Below, one piece after another: positions 33,308 through 45,044 of a DNA stretch of 64,000 bases. The stretch lies in NCBI GenBank assembly GCA_026214975.1, contig CM047805.1:187427333-187491332 (forward strand), given 5' to 3'. The stretch's first letter is position 1. Each line of letters begins with the position of its first letter. The translations under genes and the position numbers were made by a program. Below the pieces are notes generated by a model. It saw nothing but the letters and a program-made list of their open reading frames with translations. It had not been told where the DNA came from and did no database searches. Source of the stretch: Gentiana macrophylla (lineage: Eukaryota; Streptophyta; Magnoliopsida; Gentianales; Gentianaceae).

Positions 33308-36300
33308 AGCTAGCTATATAATTCAAGAGAAACAAATTGTCACATACAACCATTCTCCAATTTGACAACAATGTTACAGCTACGCTACGGAAAGGTTTTC
33401 CAATGGCTATTTTGTATATACATAGAAGTAATACACAGCAACTTTCTTTTTTTCTTTAACAAAGAGACAGAAAAAAAAAGGTAAAAAAATACAAGTATAC
33501 CTATCATAAAATTTTCCCCAAGTATCAGCACAGACATGGATCATGTACATCATGAAAATGAAGCAAATAAATAAGATAAGCAGCTCTAACAAATACTCAT
33601 GTGAAATTCTACACCGTTAGACACATGATTTCCTGAGCATAATTGATAGAACAAAAATAAAAACAAAATACATAATTAGCTGAATAGTTCTAAACTAGAA
33701 TGCATAGCAGAATATCGTCACATTTGAAAAGAAAAGGGAAGAAAAAAAAAACAGTAAATAGCTCGAAATAAGTGGTCGAATCAATACCTCTGGATCAACG
33801 ATGAAAAAGGAAGAGTTAGAGAGGGAATGAGTGGAGTTTAGGGGATTGTTATCCAAAACTCCTCCGGATCTACGCCGCGGAGTTTAGGGGATCCGTTCCG
33901 AGTGCAGTTCGTATTATACTGTTGCGGAGACTGAAAGATATTCTAGATCTAGACCAATTTGCAGAAGAGGAAGGATGCCCTAAATTCTATCCTCGTTTTT
34001 ACTTGCTTCAAAATGCTTTAAAAAATGCTTTAAAAAAAGGTACTCATCCGTTTCTAATGGAAAATGATTTTGGCAAAAAAAAAAAAATAAAAATAAAAAA
34101 AAAAAAATGTACCGATAGCAATTTGCAAGACTTATAAATAGATGCTCTATTAAAGTGTTTCTATATCTAAAATAAATTAAAGTTGAAATCTGGTTGTAAT
34201 ATGATTTACAGTTAGATGAGTTTATATTTAAATAATAGTGAATAATATTTGTTCTATATATGTAACAACACTATTCACCTTTCTATTTCTATTTTGGTGA
34301 TAAATTTATCCATTGTGAGGCCATATTTTCACCGCTTTTTTTTTTTATTTTATTTTGTATATGTAACACCTAAAAAGACACTCAGTAGTAGATATTCAAT
34401 TAGCTGTTTCATATCTAAAATAAATATTTTAATGTTATGTATATACTGATAGAACGCTTTGGTGTGGAGTGTTTTGAATTTAGATATTGATTGTTTCCAT
34501 TTTACTTTTTAAAAATGATTAAGGCACAACCTCTCATCCCCAACCCATCCAAATAAAAAGTGGATTTGCCATTCATAATTTTTACGTTATTTTGCTTTTC
34601 TTTAAACGTTAAAACGCGTGGTTATAAAGTCACATGGACGATTTATTTGGATTAATTATGCGCCTAAATCACTCTCCTTATTTTTTTTAGTTCACAAATT
34701 CATTGGATGGTGCAGATCTTTTTTCTGTGTACTTTGTGTACAAAAGTGATGTGTCTAAATCATCATCCATAAAGTAATACAGTACTGTCGTTGTTGTTAA
34801 AAATAAATAATAATTAATTTTTCTTATTAATTTGTGTGTTTTTGCAATCACTTACATGCTTTTAAAGAATTACAACAAGCTTAAATAAGAACATTAATTT
34901 GTGTGTTTTTGACAATTGATTATGTTTAAATTATCACGCTGCTATTTAACGGTGGTTTGGGTGGATATCTGACTGTGATTTGAGTGTAAAAGTGGTGGTG
35001 CACAGTGGTGAAAGTGGAGTCCACGGTGGTGGAAGTGATGGTGCAAAATGAAGAGTAGAGAATACACAATTTGGCAGAGTTTGTCTTAGTATTAATGCCC
35101 CATCAAGCAGAGTTCGGCCCAGAAGACGATGTACAAACTGACGCCTAGAAAATTATAAAAATGATAACATTATGTAGACGCAAGAACAAAGTAGTTCAGA
35201 TGCAGATAATTATGAAACCTAGCATAAATAACTTGATTCATGAAATCGATACATATTGGTCTGCATTACAACAGCAGAAGTAGATGCAAAAAGCGGGAAT
35301 TTAGGTATCATTACAACAATATAAGCAGAAGCAAAATAAGTTGTTATGCAGCTAATATAGTATTCATATTACCAAGCATTGCATATAAGAAAATGTGTAA
35401 TGCTTTGTAATACCTTACAAAACATGTTGCAAAAGAGGACGCATAATTTTGTTTTCCTATAAGCAAAATACAACTTTCTGTAGGGTATTTTGATCATGAG
35501 TTGGTTAGTTATGCCCCAATGCTCCTTGTTTTTCTTGATCGACCTTGCTCATTCTCACCAATGAAGGAGTTTCATGAAGAACATTGGATACCGCCGACTT
35601 TTTCCTCGCTTCAGCTTTATAGTTGGAGAAACAAAGTCAAGGTTCCTTTTGGTAGATGGGCTGACTCAGAAACTTGTCCAACAAAGATGTTCATCTTCTA
35701 TCTCTTTTAGCACTTTAGTCTGCAAATTGGGTAAAAATTGCTTTCTCATTTGGGTCATCACCCTTGACATCCATCTCGGTTAGTAGAGCATGAGGATCAA
35801 CATTTTTTTCACATGAAGAGCATTGTATATTTTGATTGCTACATATCGAATAATTGAGCAGATGCACTTGCCTAGTCCTCGTATTTCTTGCTTCTTTTAG
35901 AAACACGCAATTGTCGGGCTCTAACTCTATCTTCAGTTCTTCTTCAACTTGAAGTCCCTAAAACATTAGCGCATCTATAAGAATGATTAATGTTTTGTGT
36001 ATTCGTACATTGCGATATTGCGATATGTATTGAAATTCAAAAATTCTTGATTGAGAAGAATCCAAACAAAAGAAAATAAATTGCTTTTTCGTTCATATGT
36101 TTACCTAAGACACAGAGTGAAGAAAGAGAATAACTAATATGAGCAATAAACACAATGAAATTTGTGTTAAAGGGTGATGATATAAATAACCACAGTCCTT
36201 ATGGCACCATTTTCTCTGACTTCCGGAATAATTCGATAGATAATGACCCCAATTACACGGTTAAACATGCAAAAAACGACACCCTTCGACACAACGGACA

Positions 36301-36378
36301 AACAGATGTTCAGACGTAGATATAGGAGGTACTAAAAAGCAAAAAGTACCCAAAATAGAAGAGAGATTGAACATATCT
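33308..36378. other. Intergenic region, no gene supported
   Basis: 33308-33990 is the 5' flank of the F-box copy 1 and is shared with 48707-49320. 34000-35000 is AT-rich with poly-A/T runs. Two open frames near 35500-35900 show no motif I know. I see no promoter or RNA gene here. Confidence 0.5.
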
Positions 36379-36379
36379 T

Positions 36380-36562
36380 CTAAGAAATTTCTTGAGAAGC
36401 CAACACATCATATCTAGATGAAATCGGGAAGGACAGAAGCAGATGCCTGTTAAATCCATTGTAGGACACCGTCGATGAGCATGCACCAAAGGTAAACGGT
36501 GTTATTGTCTCAATAAACGGCGAACTGAAACCAATCCAATCAACCGCAGAACATGACGCCAT
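36380..36562 (-). CDS. Possible isolated first exon or gene fragment, 60 codons, unknown
   Basis: An ATG at 36560-36562 opens a 60-codon frame beginning MASCSAVDWIGFSSPFIETI, Ser-rich at the start like an organellar targeting peptide. No continuation with recognisable homology follows downstream on the minus strand. It could be a chance frame. Confidence 0.15.
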   Translation of the reverse strand: MASCSAVDWIGFSSPFIETITPFTFGACSSTVSYNGFNRHLLLSFPISSRYDVLASQEIS

Positions 36563-37044
36563 GGATGAGGAGAGACGGATAACGTTGCGGTGACATAGTC
36601 GAAGCATGCGGAGGCGAGGCAAGACGTAGGGTTTTTCAATATTTTTTTTTTGCTTATTTCTTTTACCGATATGTAAGGTGGGCTGTTTTATTTTGTATAA
36701 ACGGCCCAAACCAAACAAAATCCAGTACTTTTTTTTCAAACTGGGGAGGAATAAAAACCCAGTATTTTTTTTCAAACTGGGGCAGAAAAAAAAGCCCAGA
36801 CGGGAAATAAAATGCAAATGCCGTCGATGCGGCACAGTGGGTGAGCTTTTGCTCAAGCTTAGAAAGATACTATAAACACCCTCTGCACACACACCTGTTT
36901 TTTCCAACAGCAGTAAAATTGCCAAATATTCAGGAGTTCTTCTTCACAGAATGAACCTTAAACACTAACAAAGTTATTAGTTACACCATCCACCGCAAAA
37001 AAAATTCTAAACATCTTTAAAAAAAATAACTGAGAATCTGGTAA

Positions 37045-37062
37045 CAAATAACTATATAATTT
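37045..37062. repeat. Target-site duplication of the second LINE-like element (left)
   Basis: caaataactatataattt recurs at 37989-38006 with 18 matching bases, flanking the element. Confidence 0.85.
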
Positions 37063-37988
37063 TTTTTTTTTTACCAGAAACGAAAGATTTTATTATAAAC
37101 TAAAAAACATATTACAACTGAACCAACGCAGGAAAATAACCGAACAAATTCCGGATCACCACCAAACTCAGAAATTTGGACCAACCATACGGAACGAAAG
37201 AGAAAAGACATGAAACTCCACGCCGACCAAATTCTACCTCATTAGTATGATTTGATTTCAGAACATAATAAAATAGCCAATTTTGACCATAGCATATACC
37301 GACTTAAACAAACCTAAAAAGATAAACAACAACCCGGAATATTCAAACTATTACCGAATTCGATCCAAGACACAGAGAACAAACAGATAATACATACAAA
37401 CAACAGATAAACACCAATACACCAAACCTGTGAACCACCGATCAGATGCCGAAAAGATCTATCACCCCGCAAATAACACGGTCGGCAAGAGGGTGAAGAA
37501 ACCAGATTTCGTGATGGCGGCCTGGAAAACGGAATGTATAATGTAAACGCACAAGTCTTTCCCCGCCGACATGCATCAAGTCCATATCCCCGATACCCAT
37601 CTCTCTTGATATAAACCGTCGAAACACTATGAAAGAACCAACTCCGGCCAGCAACCGGTTCTTTAAGCCAAAGAAAGATCCCAAGACCAAAGGCTAGCTG
37701 TGAGTTTTTCTAATCCAAACAATACAGAACAAAAGAGAATCGCCGGCCAGAAATTGCCGCCATCTTCGCCGGAAAAACAAGAGAAAAGTCTCAGATCTGG
37801 ATTTATTTAAGACGAAAGAGGAAAGAACAAAAACAGATCTACAAAAATGAAAAGAAAAAACTATAAAAGGAAGGAAGAAGACAGCCGGTACCGGAAAGAG
37901 GGCAGACTTTAAGACGGCGAAGGTTGATGTTTAGAGAGAAGGCAGAGAAAAAAAGGTTAGAGAGAGACGAGGAGCATATGTTAGTTAT
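37063..37988 (-). mobile_element. Second LINE-like non-autonomous retroelement, about 926 bp
   Basis: On the minus strand it begins with a pyrimidine-rich region (CTCTCTCTAACC, CTCTGCCTTCTCTCTAAAC, TTCCGGTACCGG) and ends AATAAAATCTTTCGTTTCTGG plus an A-tail. The architecture and both ends resemble the element at 11773-19850, and the length is similar. It is bounded by an 18-base target duplication. No RT frame is present. Confidence 0.75.
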
Positions 37989-38702
37989 CAAATAACTATA
38001 TAATTTATAATTCCTAAATGGAACCAACTGAATAGACAGTAATAACAATTCATAATTATATTGTAGACCACACAACACATATAAAGGAACAAATTTATTG
38101 CCTCTGCTGCTGTAAACATCATTCTTTTCTTCTGTTACAGCCATTGTACCCTTCAAATATAACAAAAACTAAAATGACCATCAAGATTACATAAATAATA
38201 TCCTCACACCACTCCGAAATATCTAAATAGCTCACTAGAAAATTAAAACAATAGATAATAAATAATAATAATACAATTCGGTAAACCACAAATAGAAAGA
38301 AAAGAAAGACCTTAGCTAGCCTAGCCTAGGCCAGTGCAGTAATCTGCTAACATGCATGCCCAAACTCATATGGCATTGTAGCTATCTATTAATCCAAACG
38401 CCCCTACGTACGTACCCCACCCTGACCTTGGTCGAGATACATTATTGCGTCCACGTGCGGCAAGGCAACCCTGTAACTCCCATCACCAAAGTAAATTAAA
38501 TTTGGCTGTATAATCCCTGGAAATCTGTTGGCATCGATCAACAGAGAATCCTTGATTACGTCCTAATTAAGAAAACAGATGAATTGCCCAAACTCGTGAT
38601 AATGCTGTAGCTACGTACCTATGATCATGATGAGATTTTAAATCATAACGATAGCGAAAGAAGGGTGCAACTATCAATAATCTACCTCCACATTTGATGT
38701 AG

Positions 38703-39122
38703 GGACATCCTAATCGGGAATCAGATTGATTTTAAGAATTGTTCAGATGATGTCAGATTGTTTCAAGATACTTTACCACCTTTCATTTCTAACCTCTCAC
38801 ACACGCCAAAAGTGTATTATGTGAAAGAGAGTTAAAATGAATGGCTCTAAAGTATGCCACTTGGTACAACCTTCCTACAACCGTTGCACCATAAAATCAC
38901 TCATCAGAATTACCGTTATTATTGTTTTAATTAGTGAGTAGCCTTTTGGGCCTTTTAAGTGTATTGATATTTACCTAAATGGGCTTTTTAGGCTATAAAT
39001 AGTCTAAGTCTTTACTTGATAGGGTGGATTATGTAATAATTGATACTCTTTTGAGTGAATTTTCCTAAGAGCTTGGATTAGCTCTTGTGTTGTCTCTTTC
39101 GTTATAGCGCATTCTACGTTAT
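38703..39122 (+). repeat. 5' LTR of the gag-only element, with a nested insertion
   Basis: It begins gacatcctaatcg, is interrupted at about 38719-38905 by sequence absent from the other LTR, and resumes at aattaccgttattattg. A TATA box (CTATAAATAGTC) lies at about 38993. It ends before the primer-binding site. Confidence 0.75.
38719..38905. repeat. About 187-bp insertion in the LTR, carrying the 90-base dispersed block
   Basis: The insertion is revealed by comparison with 42768-42996. Bases 38806-38895 are the reverse complement of 17270-17358. Its own inverted ends or target duplication are not clear. Confidence 0.65.
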
Positions 39123-39123
39123 T

Positions 39124-39134
39124 TGGTATCAGAG
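39124..39134 (+). other. Primer-binding site (initiator Met tRNA type)
   Basis: TGGTATCAGAG directly after the left LTR is the usual complement to the 3' end of plant initiator methionine tRNA. Confidence 0.85.
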
Positions 39135-39429
39135 AGCCTTGGTTTCTCCTTGGTTCCGCTGATGGCAAGTCACGATTCAGAAGCCTGCCGGTTCTTCGAC
39201 GCAGATTGAGATCCGGTCCTTCGGGATGCGTGAAACGCAGCTTTGATGAAGCCAAGCTCGACGGACGCCGCTTGGGACGAGACTTTCTCGTGACAATCGC
39301 CTGGTGAAGTCAAGAAAGCTTTTACGCTCACCGCTGCTTGGATTCAAGACAAGCGGTACCTTACGAGACAACGGGTTATCCAAGCAACAAACTCATCAAA
39401 GGTTCACTTTTGCTGGTCGCATAATTTCC

Positions 39430-39615
39430 AAACTGGTGGAGTTGCCGACCTTGATGGATCTTCACTTGCCGGATTTTTGGATTGGATCGACGCCGAGGAC
39501 TATTATGAGACAATGAATCTTTCCGAGGCTATCAAATGTAAATTGGTTGTTTCTACGTTAAGCGGTGAAGCACGATTATGGTGGAAAGAGCTACAAAACC
39601 ATAGATTGTTGGGAA
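39430..39615 (+). pseudogene. Ty3-type Gag fragment
   Basis: One frame reads AGFLDWIDAEDYYETM, then KLVVSTLSGEARLWWKEL. This matches the conserved core of Ty3/Gypsy retrotransposon Gag (FLDWI...VKLVALKLxGxAxxWW). Upstream (39150-39430) is leader sequence. After 39615 the frame ends. No zinc knuckle or protease follows. Confidence 0.75.
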
Positions 39616-39659
39616 GGTAAGAACTTAATTACTTCTGGCCAAGAATGAGTAAGCTTTTG

Positions 39660-40250
39660 ATCAAGAAATTCTTGCACACCTCTCGCTTGACATATTTTAC
39701 AAGCAAGAGATCGACGATAACGTGGGTGCCCACCAAGTGTTCGACATAATTCCTCAACCAATTAATCAAGCCAAAGAAATGAAGGAAATGTGGAGCACAC
39801 CAACTTATCGCGATGAAATGTCCATCGAATCGATAATGTGACCAAGTGAGAATTGTATGCATGATTTATCAAATGGACTCTACCACACTCCGGCAACTAT
39901 CGAAAGTGATGCAAAGAAAGCAGTAGCTTGAAAGGAAATATACTAGTAGTTAAGCAAATTAAGCAAAGCAAAGACTCTCGCTTGACATATTTTTACAAGC
40001 AAAAGATCGACGATAACGCAATTTCACCAAGTGTTCGGCTGTAATTCCTCAACCAATTAATCAAGCCAAACAAATGAAGGAAATGTGGAGCACACCAACT
40101 TATCGATGAAATGTCCATCGTAACTGATAACAAATCCAAGTGAGAATTGTATGCATGATTTATCAAATGGACTCTACCACACTCCGGCAATCATCGAAAG
40201 TGATGCAAAGAAGCAAGTAGCTTGAAAGGAAATATACTAGTGGAAGAAGA
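39660..40250. repeat. Tandem duplication, unit about 290 bp, inside the gag-only element
   Basis: The block from ctcgcttgacatattttac to aaggaaatatactagt occurs at about 39682-39945 and again at about 39978-40242 with small differences. A 20-base link separates them. Confidence 0.85.
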
Positions 40251-40729
40251 AAGAGCACTCAGAGATGAAAACAAAGAGGTTGCTTCAAATGAGAATTTTA
40301 TTGTTGAGCAATCAAGTGGAAATGGTTGAGGTGAAATCTTCCAAGTGTTCGACAAAAGTCCCCTTTGAGCCATACATCAACAAACATGATGGGGAAAATG
40401 ATCAACGGCCTCGTATGGTGTAATGGGCTAATTTTCAAGACAACGGCATCGAAACTTCAAGAAATCTACACCATATACTAGCCTTATGGAAGAATCGATC
40501 TGTAATGCCCACCATCAATCCCAAAACGCTGTTTCAAGGTTGCTACTTACATGCCCAAATTTTGAGTATAGGAAGGTTGAGGAAAAGTCCATTGATAACT
40601 AGATTGAAGCAGAGTTAATCGAAATGGAAATACAAACCGATGTAAGGCTTGGTCAGTGAAGATTGTTCTTTTGAGGACCATGAAGTTGGAGTTGAACATG
40701 AAGCTACAAATATAACTAAAGATTTAAAT

Positions 40730-42535
40730 GTTGGCTCTCACGTAGTTTATATATCTACTGCTCAAGGTTTTGAGTGACGATTTTCAAGCTGTGCAATGCA
40801 TTTTCTGCTTTCAAAGAAAAGGCTGAAATGGGCCCGTATGATGTCGATTTCCTTGCTAACAATATGATAATGCGTAATTTTGATCCTCGAGGCACGTGGA
40901 AATGGAATAGAGTGATGGACAACGCACAATTAAAATTTTGGTTTGTCTTGTCCTTAACTTACGGTTGGTGGAAAATGTTTACCCACATCGTTGTTCTATT
41001 TTTGGCAATTGTTTTTGTCCCAATTGGTCTATGGCAATTGAGGAACAAAGATAAACTCCAAGTAGATAAAAGCCGCCAGATTAGAAAAATCAAGTCTTGT
41101 TGACATGATTAAGACTTTATATGTTGGGTCCGATTTGCTTTATGTTGGTTCTGGCACCGCTTATTTTCAAAGGATAATTCAAAGTTTGACATTGAGTCCA
41201 TCCTTGTCTTGCCTAGTACCTGATTCTATGAGCAATTTCCCTACCTTACATGAAGCCTTGAAGAATATATTGGCCAACCATCAAGATTGTAACTTTAAAG
41301 TTGGTATGTGCATGTTTATGGCAAACGAAATATCTAACACATTAGTTACATCTCATTCATCTCTTTCAAGAATGGAATTTATGCAGTTAATTATCGCACT
41401 ACAAGTCCCCTCACATAGATCCAGAGGTCATTATACAACCGCTTTCAAAAGTGATTAAAACATTGGCGCCAATCAATGAATTGGTGGACTTACGACGTGT
41501 TGAGAATTGGGTTCATTCGGAAAGTCGCAATCAGATCTGGTGGCGCTTAATGTTATTTGGCACTCAACGCGAATAAAAAACACGGGTCGTGATTTTATTT
41601 GATCCGGTGGTTGTCCTAGTTATCGAGAAATGGAGAAGCGCTTTCACTTGTTATTGGGAATATTTCTAGTTTGTATTCAAATCGGACGCCACCAAGCGAA
41701 CAGGAGAAATTGTTGGTGAAGTATGCATCAAAATGCGTAGGTTGGGCTACGATGAACGAATCACAACAACATCCAACTTCAAGGATTCCATTTCAAGTGC
41801 AACCATGGATTCTTCCAATGGAGTTGCAGTGTATGCTCACAATTTGTGATACCTTTGATCATGTGATCGATTGAAACTTGGGGGCAAGAAGTGTGAAGAA
41901 GCAAGATCTTGGATTTGTACATCCAAATATACAACTTTAAAGGGGAACATAACCAAGTTGTTGCTAATAATTCCTTATTTGGAGCACAACCTCTCCGAGT
42001 TCACATTGCTCCACAAAATAACTTCGTGAGTTGTAGTTAAAGCAAGAGATGCAATGGCTTGTGATATACTTACTCGCTTATATGGATGATTTTTGGCCAT
42101 CATGACGGCCCCATGTTGCATAAGAAGCTAAGTTTAATGGGAGTTGGAACAAGCATTTTGCCATAATGGCTATTGGAGTAGTTGATGCTTCTTTTGAAAT
42201 CAATTTCCAAACAAGTGTGTCCCTTGGCACTTTAAGAGGACTTGTGTTTCAACAAGGGAAATGTTATTGAACAACTTGATAGTCACAAGAATATAATTCA
42301 TGATTTGTTGCACTATAACCGCTACCATGGATATGCAGCCAAAGGATCTTTTTTAAAGCAAGATTTGGGAAGGGAAGATGATGTTACACACATATTCTTC
42401 ACCAATGCTATGTGTATAATTGGCGAACATGACGAGGTGCTCAAGAATATTGGCAATGCAATTTTCAAACGGATATCGGCTCTCAATTTAACTCGTGGAC
42501 GAGTTATTCCATGCGGAGGGTTAGAATGATGCTAA
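40730..42535 (+). other. Internal region of the gag-only element with unrecognised open frames
   Basis: Open frames at 40774-41103 (109 codons, with a hydrophobic helix WWKMFTHIVVLFLAIVFVPI), 41105-41458 (117 codons) and 42242-42529 (95 codons) show no family I know. The first two nearly abut. No integrase, RT or protease motif is visible in any frame. Confidence 0.4.
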
Positions 42536-42767
42536 CAATGTTAATGTGGAAGAAAACTCATCATGGTGGATGTAATTGGAATTATAATGAGCTCACGTGT
42601 GAATACTTTGTGCAAGAATAGATAATCAAGGGAGCCTTTGAAATTGTTTTACAAAGTGGTGAATGAGCTTGACCCACCAATAGATCTTGATAGTGTTTGC
42701 AGGCCTCAATGTGATCCTACGAGTTAGCTCATGGACGAGCTTTTGAGGAGGAGGATGGACCGATTAG

Positions 42768-42996
42768 TGACATCCTAATCGAATTACCGCTATTATTGTT
42801 TTAATTAGTGAGTAGCCTTTTGGGCCTTTTAAGTGTATTGGTATTTACCTAATGAGCTTTTTTAGCCTATAAATAGTCTAAGTCTTTACTTGATAAGGTG
42901 GATTATGTAATAATTGATACTTTTGAGTGAATTTTCCAAGAGCTTGGATTAACTCTTGTGTTGTCTCTTTCGTTATAATAAGATTCTACGTTAACA
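42768..42996 (+). repeat. 3' LTR of the gag-only element
   Basis: The 229 bases run from TGACATCC to TTAACA. They match the uninterrupted parts of the left LTR, including CTATAAATAGTC at about 42867. Confidence 0.8.
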
Positions 42997-43412
42997 TTCC
43001 TCTGCATACAAACTCAAAACTTGCATTTGAGATTGAGATTGATTCGGGAAAGCCATGGTGGTGTTTAGGATTGGCATCGTGAAAGAGTTCGGGATTGGTT
43101 TCAAAGTGGTCGGATAACTTGCGCTTGTTTGCCTGCTCAGACTGGATTCTCCTCGCCATCTCTCCATCTTGCTTTTCCTCCGAATTACCATCTCATTGTT
43201 CTTCTTCTCGTGGATCTCATAGTCATTGCCGCCGCTATCATCATCATCGCCGGGATCCGTAGTTCTCGCCCACCTCATAGTCCACGAGTTCTCGCCGATC
43301 TCGTTCTTGTCAATCTCATCGCCATAGTCGATCTCAAAACGGTGGAGCATCAACAATGGAAGTACAATCAAGGCTACAAAGTGTTTCCGTGTAAAGCACA
43401 CCAATCCGCCAT
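42997..43412 (-). pseudogene. F-box/DUF295 locus copy 2, 5' coding part
   Basis: The start codon region at 43410-43412 is followed by the same leader as the other copies (caccaatccgccatagct). LPLLMLHRFEID corresponds to LPLLMLDKYEID of copy 1. The remainder is strongly diverged with an E/D/N-rich stretch. The gene continues on the other side of the LTR element at 38697. Confidence 0.6.
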
Positions 43413-43741
43413 AGCTAATACCTTTATAATCAAAGAGGAACAATCTCCAATTTGTCGACAATACTATTAATGCTACACGATGATACGGGTTTTCAAAGGG
43501 TTTTTTAAAGGATATTTGTTTATAGGGCCAATTATTTAAAATGATCGATTTTCAACTTATTAGGGGTAATAGGATACTCCGAAATCTTATTTAGTTATAA
43601 AGACATTCTAATTTCAAGTGGATAAAGAAGAAGAAGGAAAAAAAGGAAGGAGAAAAAAATAAAAAAAATAAAAAGAGGAAGCGCTGGATAGCCTGGATGG
43701 AGGAAAAAAAAAGAAAAAAAAAATGCGATGATGTTTGGTTG

Positions 43742-43772
<31 letters not shown>

Positions 43773-43919
43773 CACCATATTTCTAAAGGTTATATATTTT
43801 GATCTAAAACTCGATTGTAAATTTTTTCACTAAAATTCATATTTTTCCGCCTTCTTTATTCTAAAATCAAATTTGATATTTTTTCCGACTAAATTTCATA
43901 AAATCGATTTTTTTCTTCA
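43413..43919. other. Low-complexity AT-rich stretch
   Basis: It contains A/G-rich runs at 43620-43720 and a T tract of about 30 at 43741-43768. No gene is seen. Confidence 0.7.
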
Positions 43920-44225
43920 TAAATATCGACGTGACATATTGATCACCGCCATGCATTGACCACATACCCCGATGCATTGACCACCGGGATCCATTAACCA
44001 CCCAGATGCATTGACCGCCGCGATTCATTGACTACCCTGATGTATTGACCGCTGCGATCCATTGTCAACTTTGATCAGTGACATTTCATTGTAACGATTT
44101 ATGCAACGATGTCTCATTGTAGCCATTTATGCAGTGACTTCTTATTGTACCGATCTATGCAAAGTTGACATCTTATTGTATCGAACTATGCAGTGGCGTT
44201 TTATTGTAACGATTTATGCATACAT
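43920..44225. repeat. Degenerate minisatellites (gatgcattgacc and attgtaacgatttatgca units)
   Basis: 43940-44075 has successive variants of gatgcattgaccaccg at roughly 20-base spacing. 44080-44220 has variants of cattgtaacgatttatgcagtg at about 27-base spacing. Both lie just upstream of the larger array. Confidence 0.7.
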
Positions 44226-44479
44226 TTTGTTATAAAAATTTGCCTTTAAACCAAAAGAAACAAAGAAATACAGTTATTTTACAAAGTTATCGAATATTTA
44301 AACCAACACTAATCAAATGAACCAACACCAATCAAATATTTAAAGATATCAAAGAAATAAAGTTATTTTACAAAATTACCAAATTGGTATATCAAATAGT
44401 ATATGCAAAGTGACATCAATATCATTGCATCAATTTCTAATTGTAAAATAAATACAAATGTCATTGCAACAGTAGGTCA

Positions 44480-44935
44480 ATGCCATTGCTTCAGACATCA
44501 ATGTCATCAGATGATTCAAAGAATGTCACCGCATAAGTCATCAATGTCCCCAGATCACCATCAATGTCACTTCATCAAGAGTAGCATGTAAATCGTAAAA
44601 ATATTCTTACTTCGTAGTTCTTGAGCTTACACTTCTTTGTCAAAAGGCATCAAACCATTAAAAACAGAGCATGCTAAGCAAATGCTACATCACCATCAAT
44701 GTCACCGCGATAAGTCATCAATGTCATCGTGATCGACATCAATGTCACCGCATAAGTCATCAATGTCCTTGTATCGGACATCAATGTCACCGCATAAGTC
44801 ATCAATGTCACCGTGATAAGTCATCAATGTCCCCGCATCGACATCAATGTCACCGCGATAAGTCAAAGAATGCCACCGCGATAAGTCATCAATGTCCCCC
44901 GTGATCAATCATCAATGTCACTCCATCAAGTAAGA
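44480..44935. repeat. 22-base minisatellite (atcaatgtcaccgcgataagtc)
   Basis: About eleven variant units span 44694-44932 and a few more span 44480-44575. The two blocks belong to a larger tandem duplication of about 350 bases, since the tail 44575-44690 (ttctttgtcaaaaggcatca, aacagagcatgctaagcaaa) recurs at 44935-45040. Open frames through it only encode HQCHR-like repeats. Confidence 0.85.
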
Positions 44936-45044
44936 TGTAATCGTAAAATATTTCTTACTTCGCTTAGTTCTCGAGCTTACACTTCTTTGTCAAAAGGCAT
45001 CAAACCATTAAAAACAGAGCATGCTAAGCAAATGACAAATAGAG

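Larger units (their letters stand above)
36890..38697 (-). pseudogene. F-box/DUF295 locus copy 2, 3' flank and 3' coding remnant, cut by two insertions
   Basis: The stretch 36930-37040 and 38010-38160 matches the 3' flanks of the other copies (tcacagaatgaaccttaaac; tagaccacacaacacat). 38460-38697 matches the last third of the coding region (agtaaattaaatttggct, aatccctggaaatctgttgg, ctatcaataatctacctcc). A LINE-like element interrupts the flank at 37063-37988. The coding part stops at 38697, where a gag-only LTR element begins. The 5' part resumes at 42997. Confidence 0.65.
38703..42996 (+). mobile_element. Non-autonomous LTR retrotransposon with gag only (TR-GAG-like)
   Basis: Two similar LTRs (about 38703-39122 and 42768-42996) enclose a TGGTATCAGAG primer-binding site, a Ty3-type gag fragment and about 3 kb with no recognisable pol. 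The left LTR carries a roughly 190-base insertion. A GA-rich tract (gaggaggaggatgg) precedes the right LTR. It interrupts the F-box copy 2 locus. I did not find a clean short target duplication. Confidence 0.7.

Noticed and set aside
36380..36925. 181-codon minus-strand frame as a full gene
   Set aside because: Its first 120 codons cover duplicated, low-complexity DNA (repeated aaactgggg); only the last 60 codons are listed, at low confidence.
39124..39134. tRNA gene
   Set aside because: Only the 11-base primer-binding complement is present; no cloverleaf was seen here or elsewhere in the window.
44671..44908. Frames made of HQCHR or GDIDDL repeats
   Set aside because: These are translations of the 22-base minisatellite on either strand, not a repeat protein.
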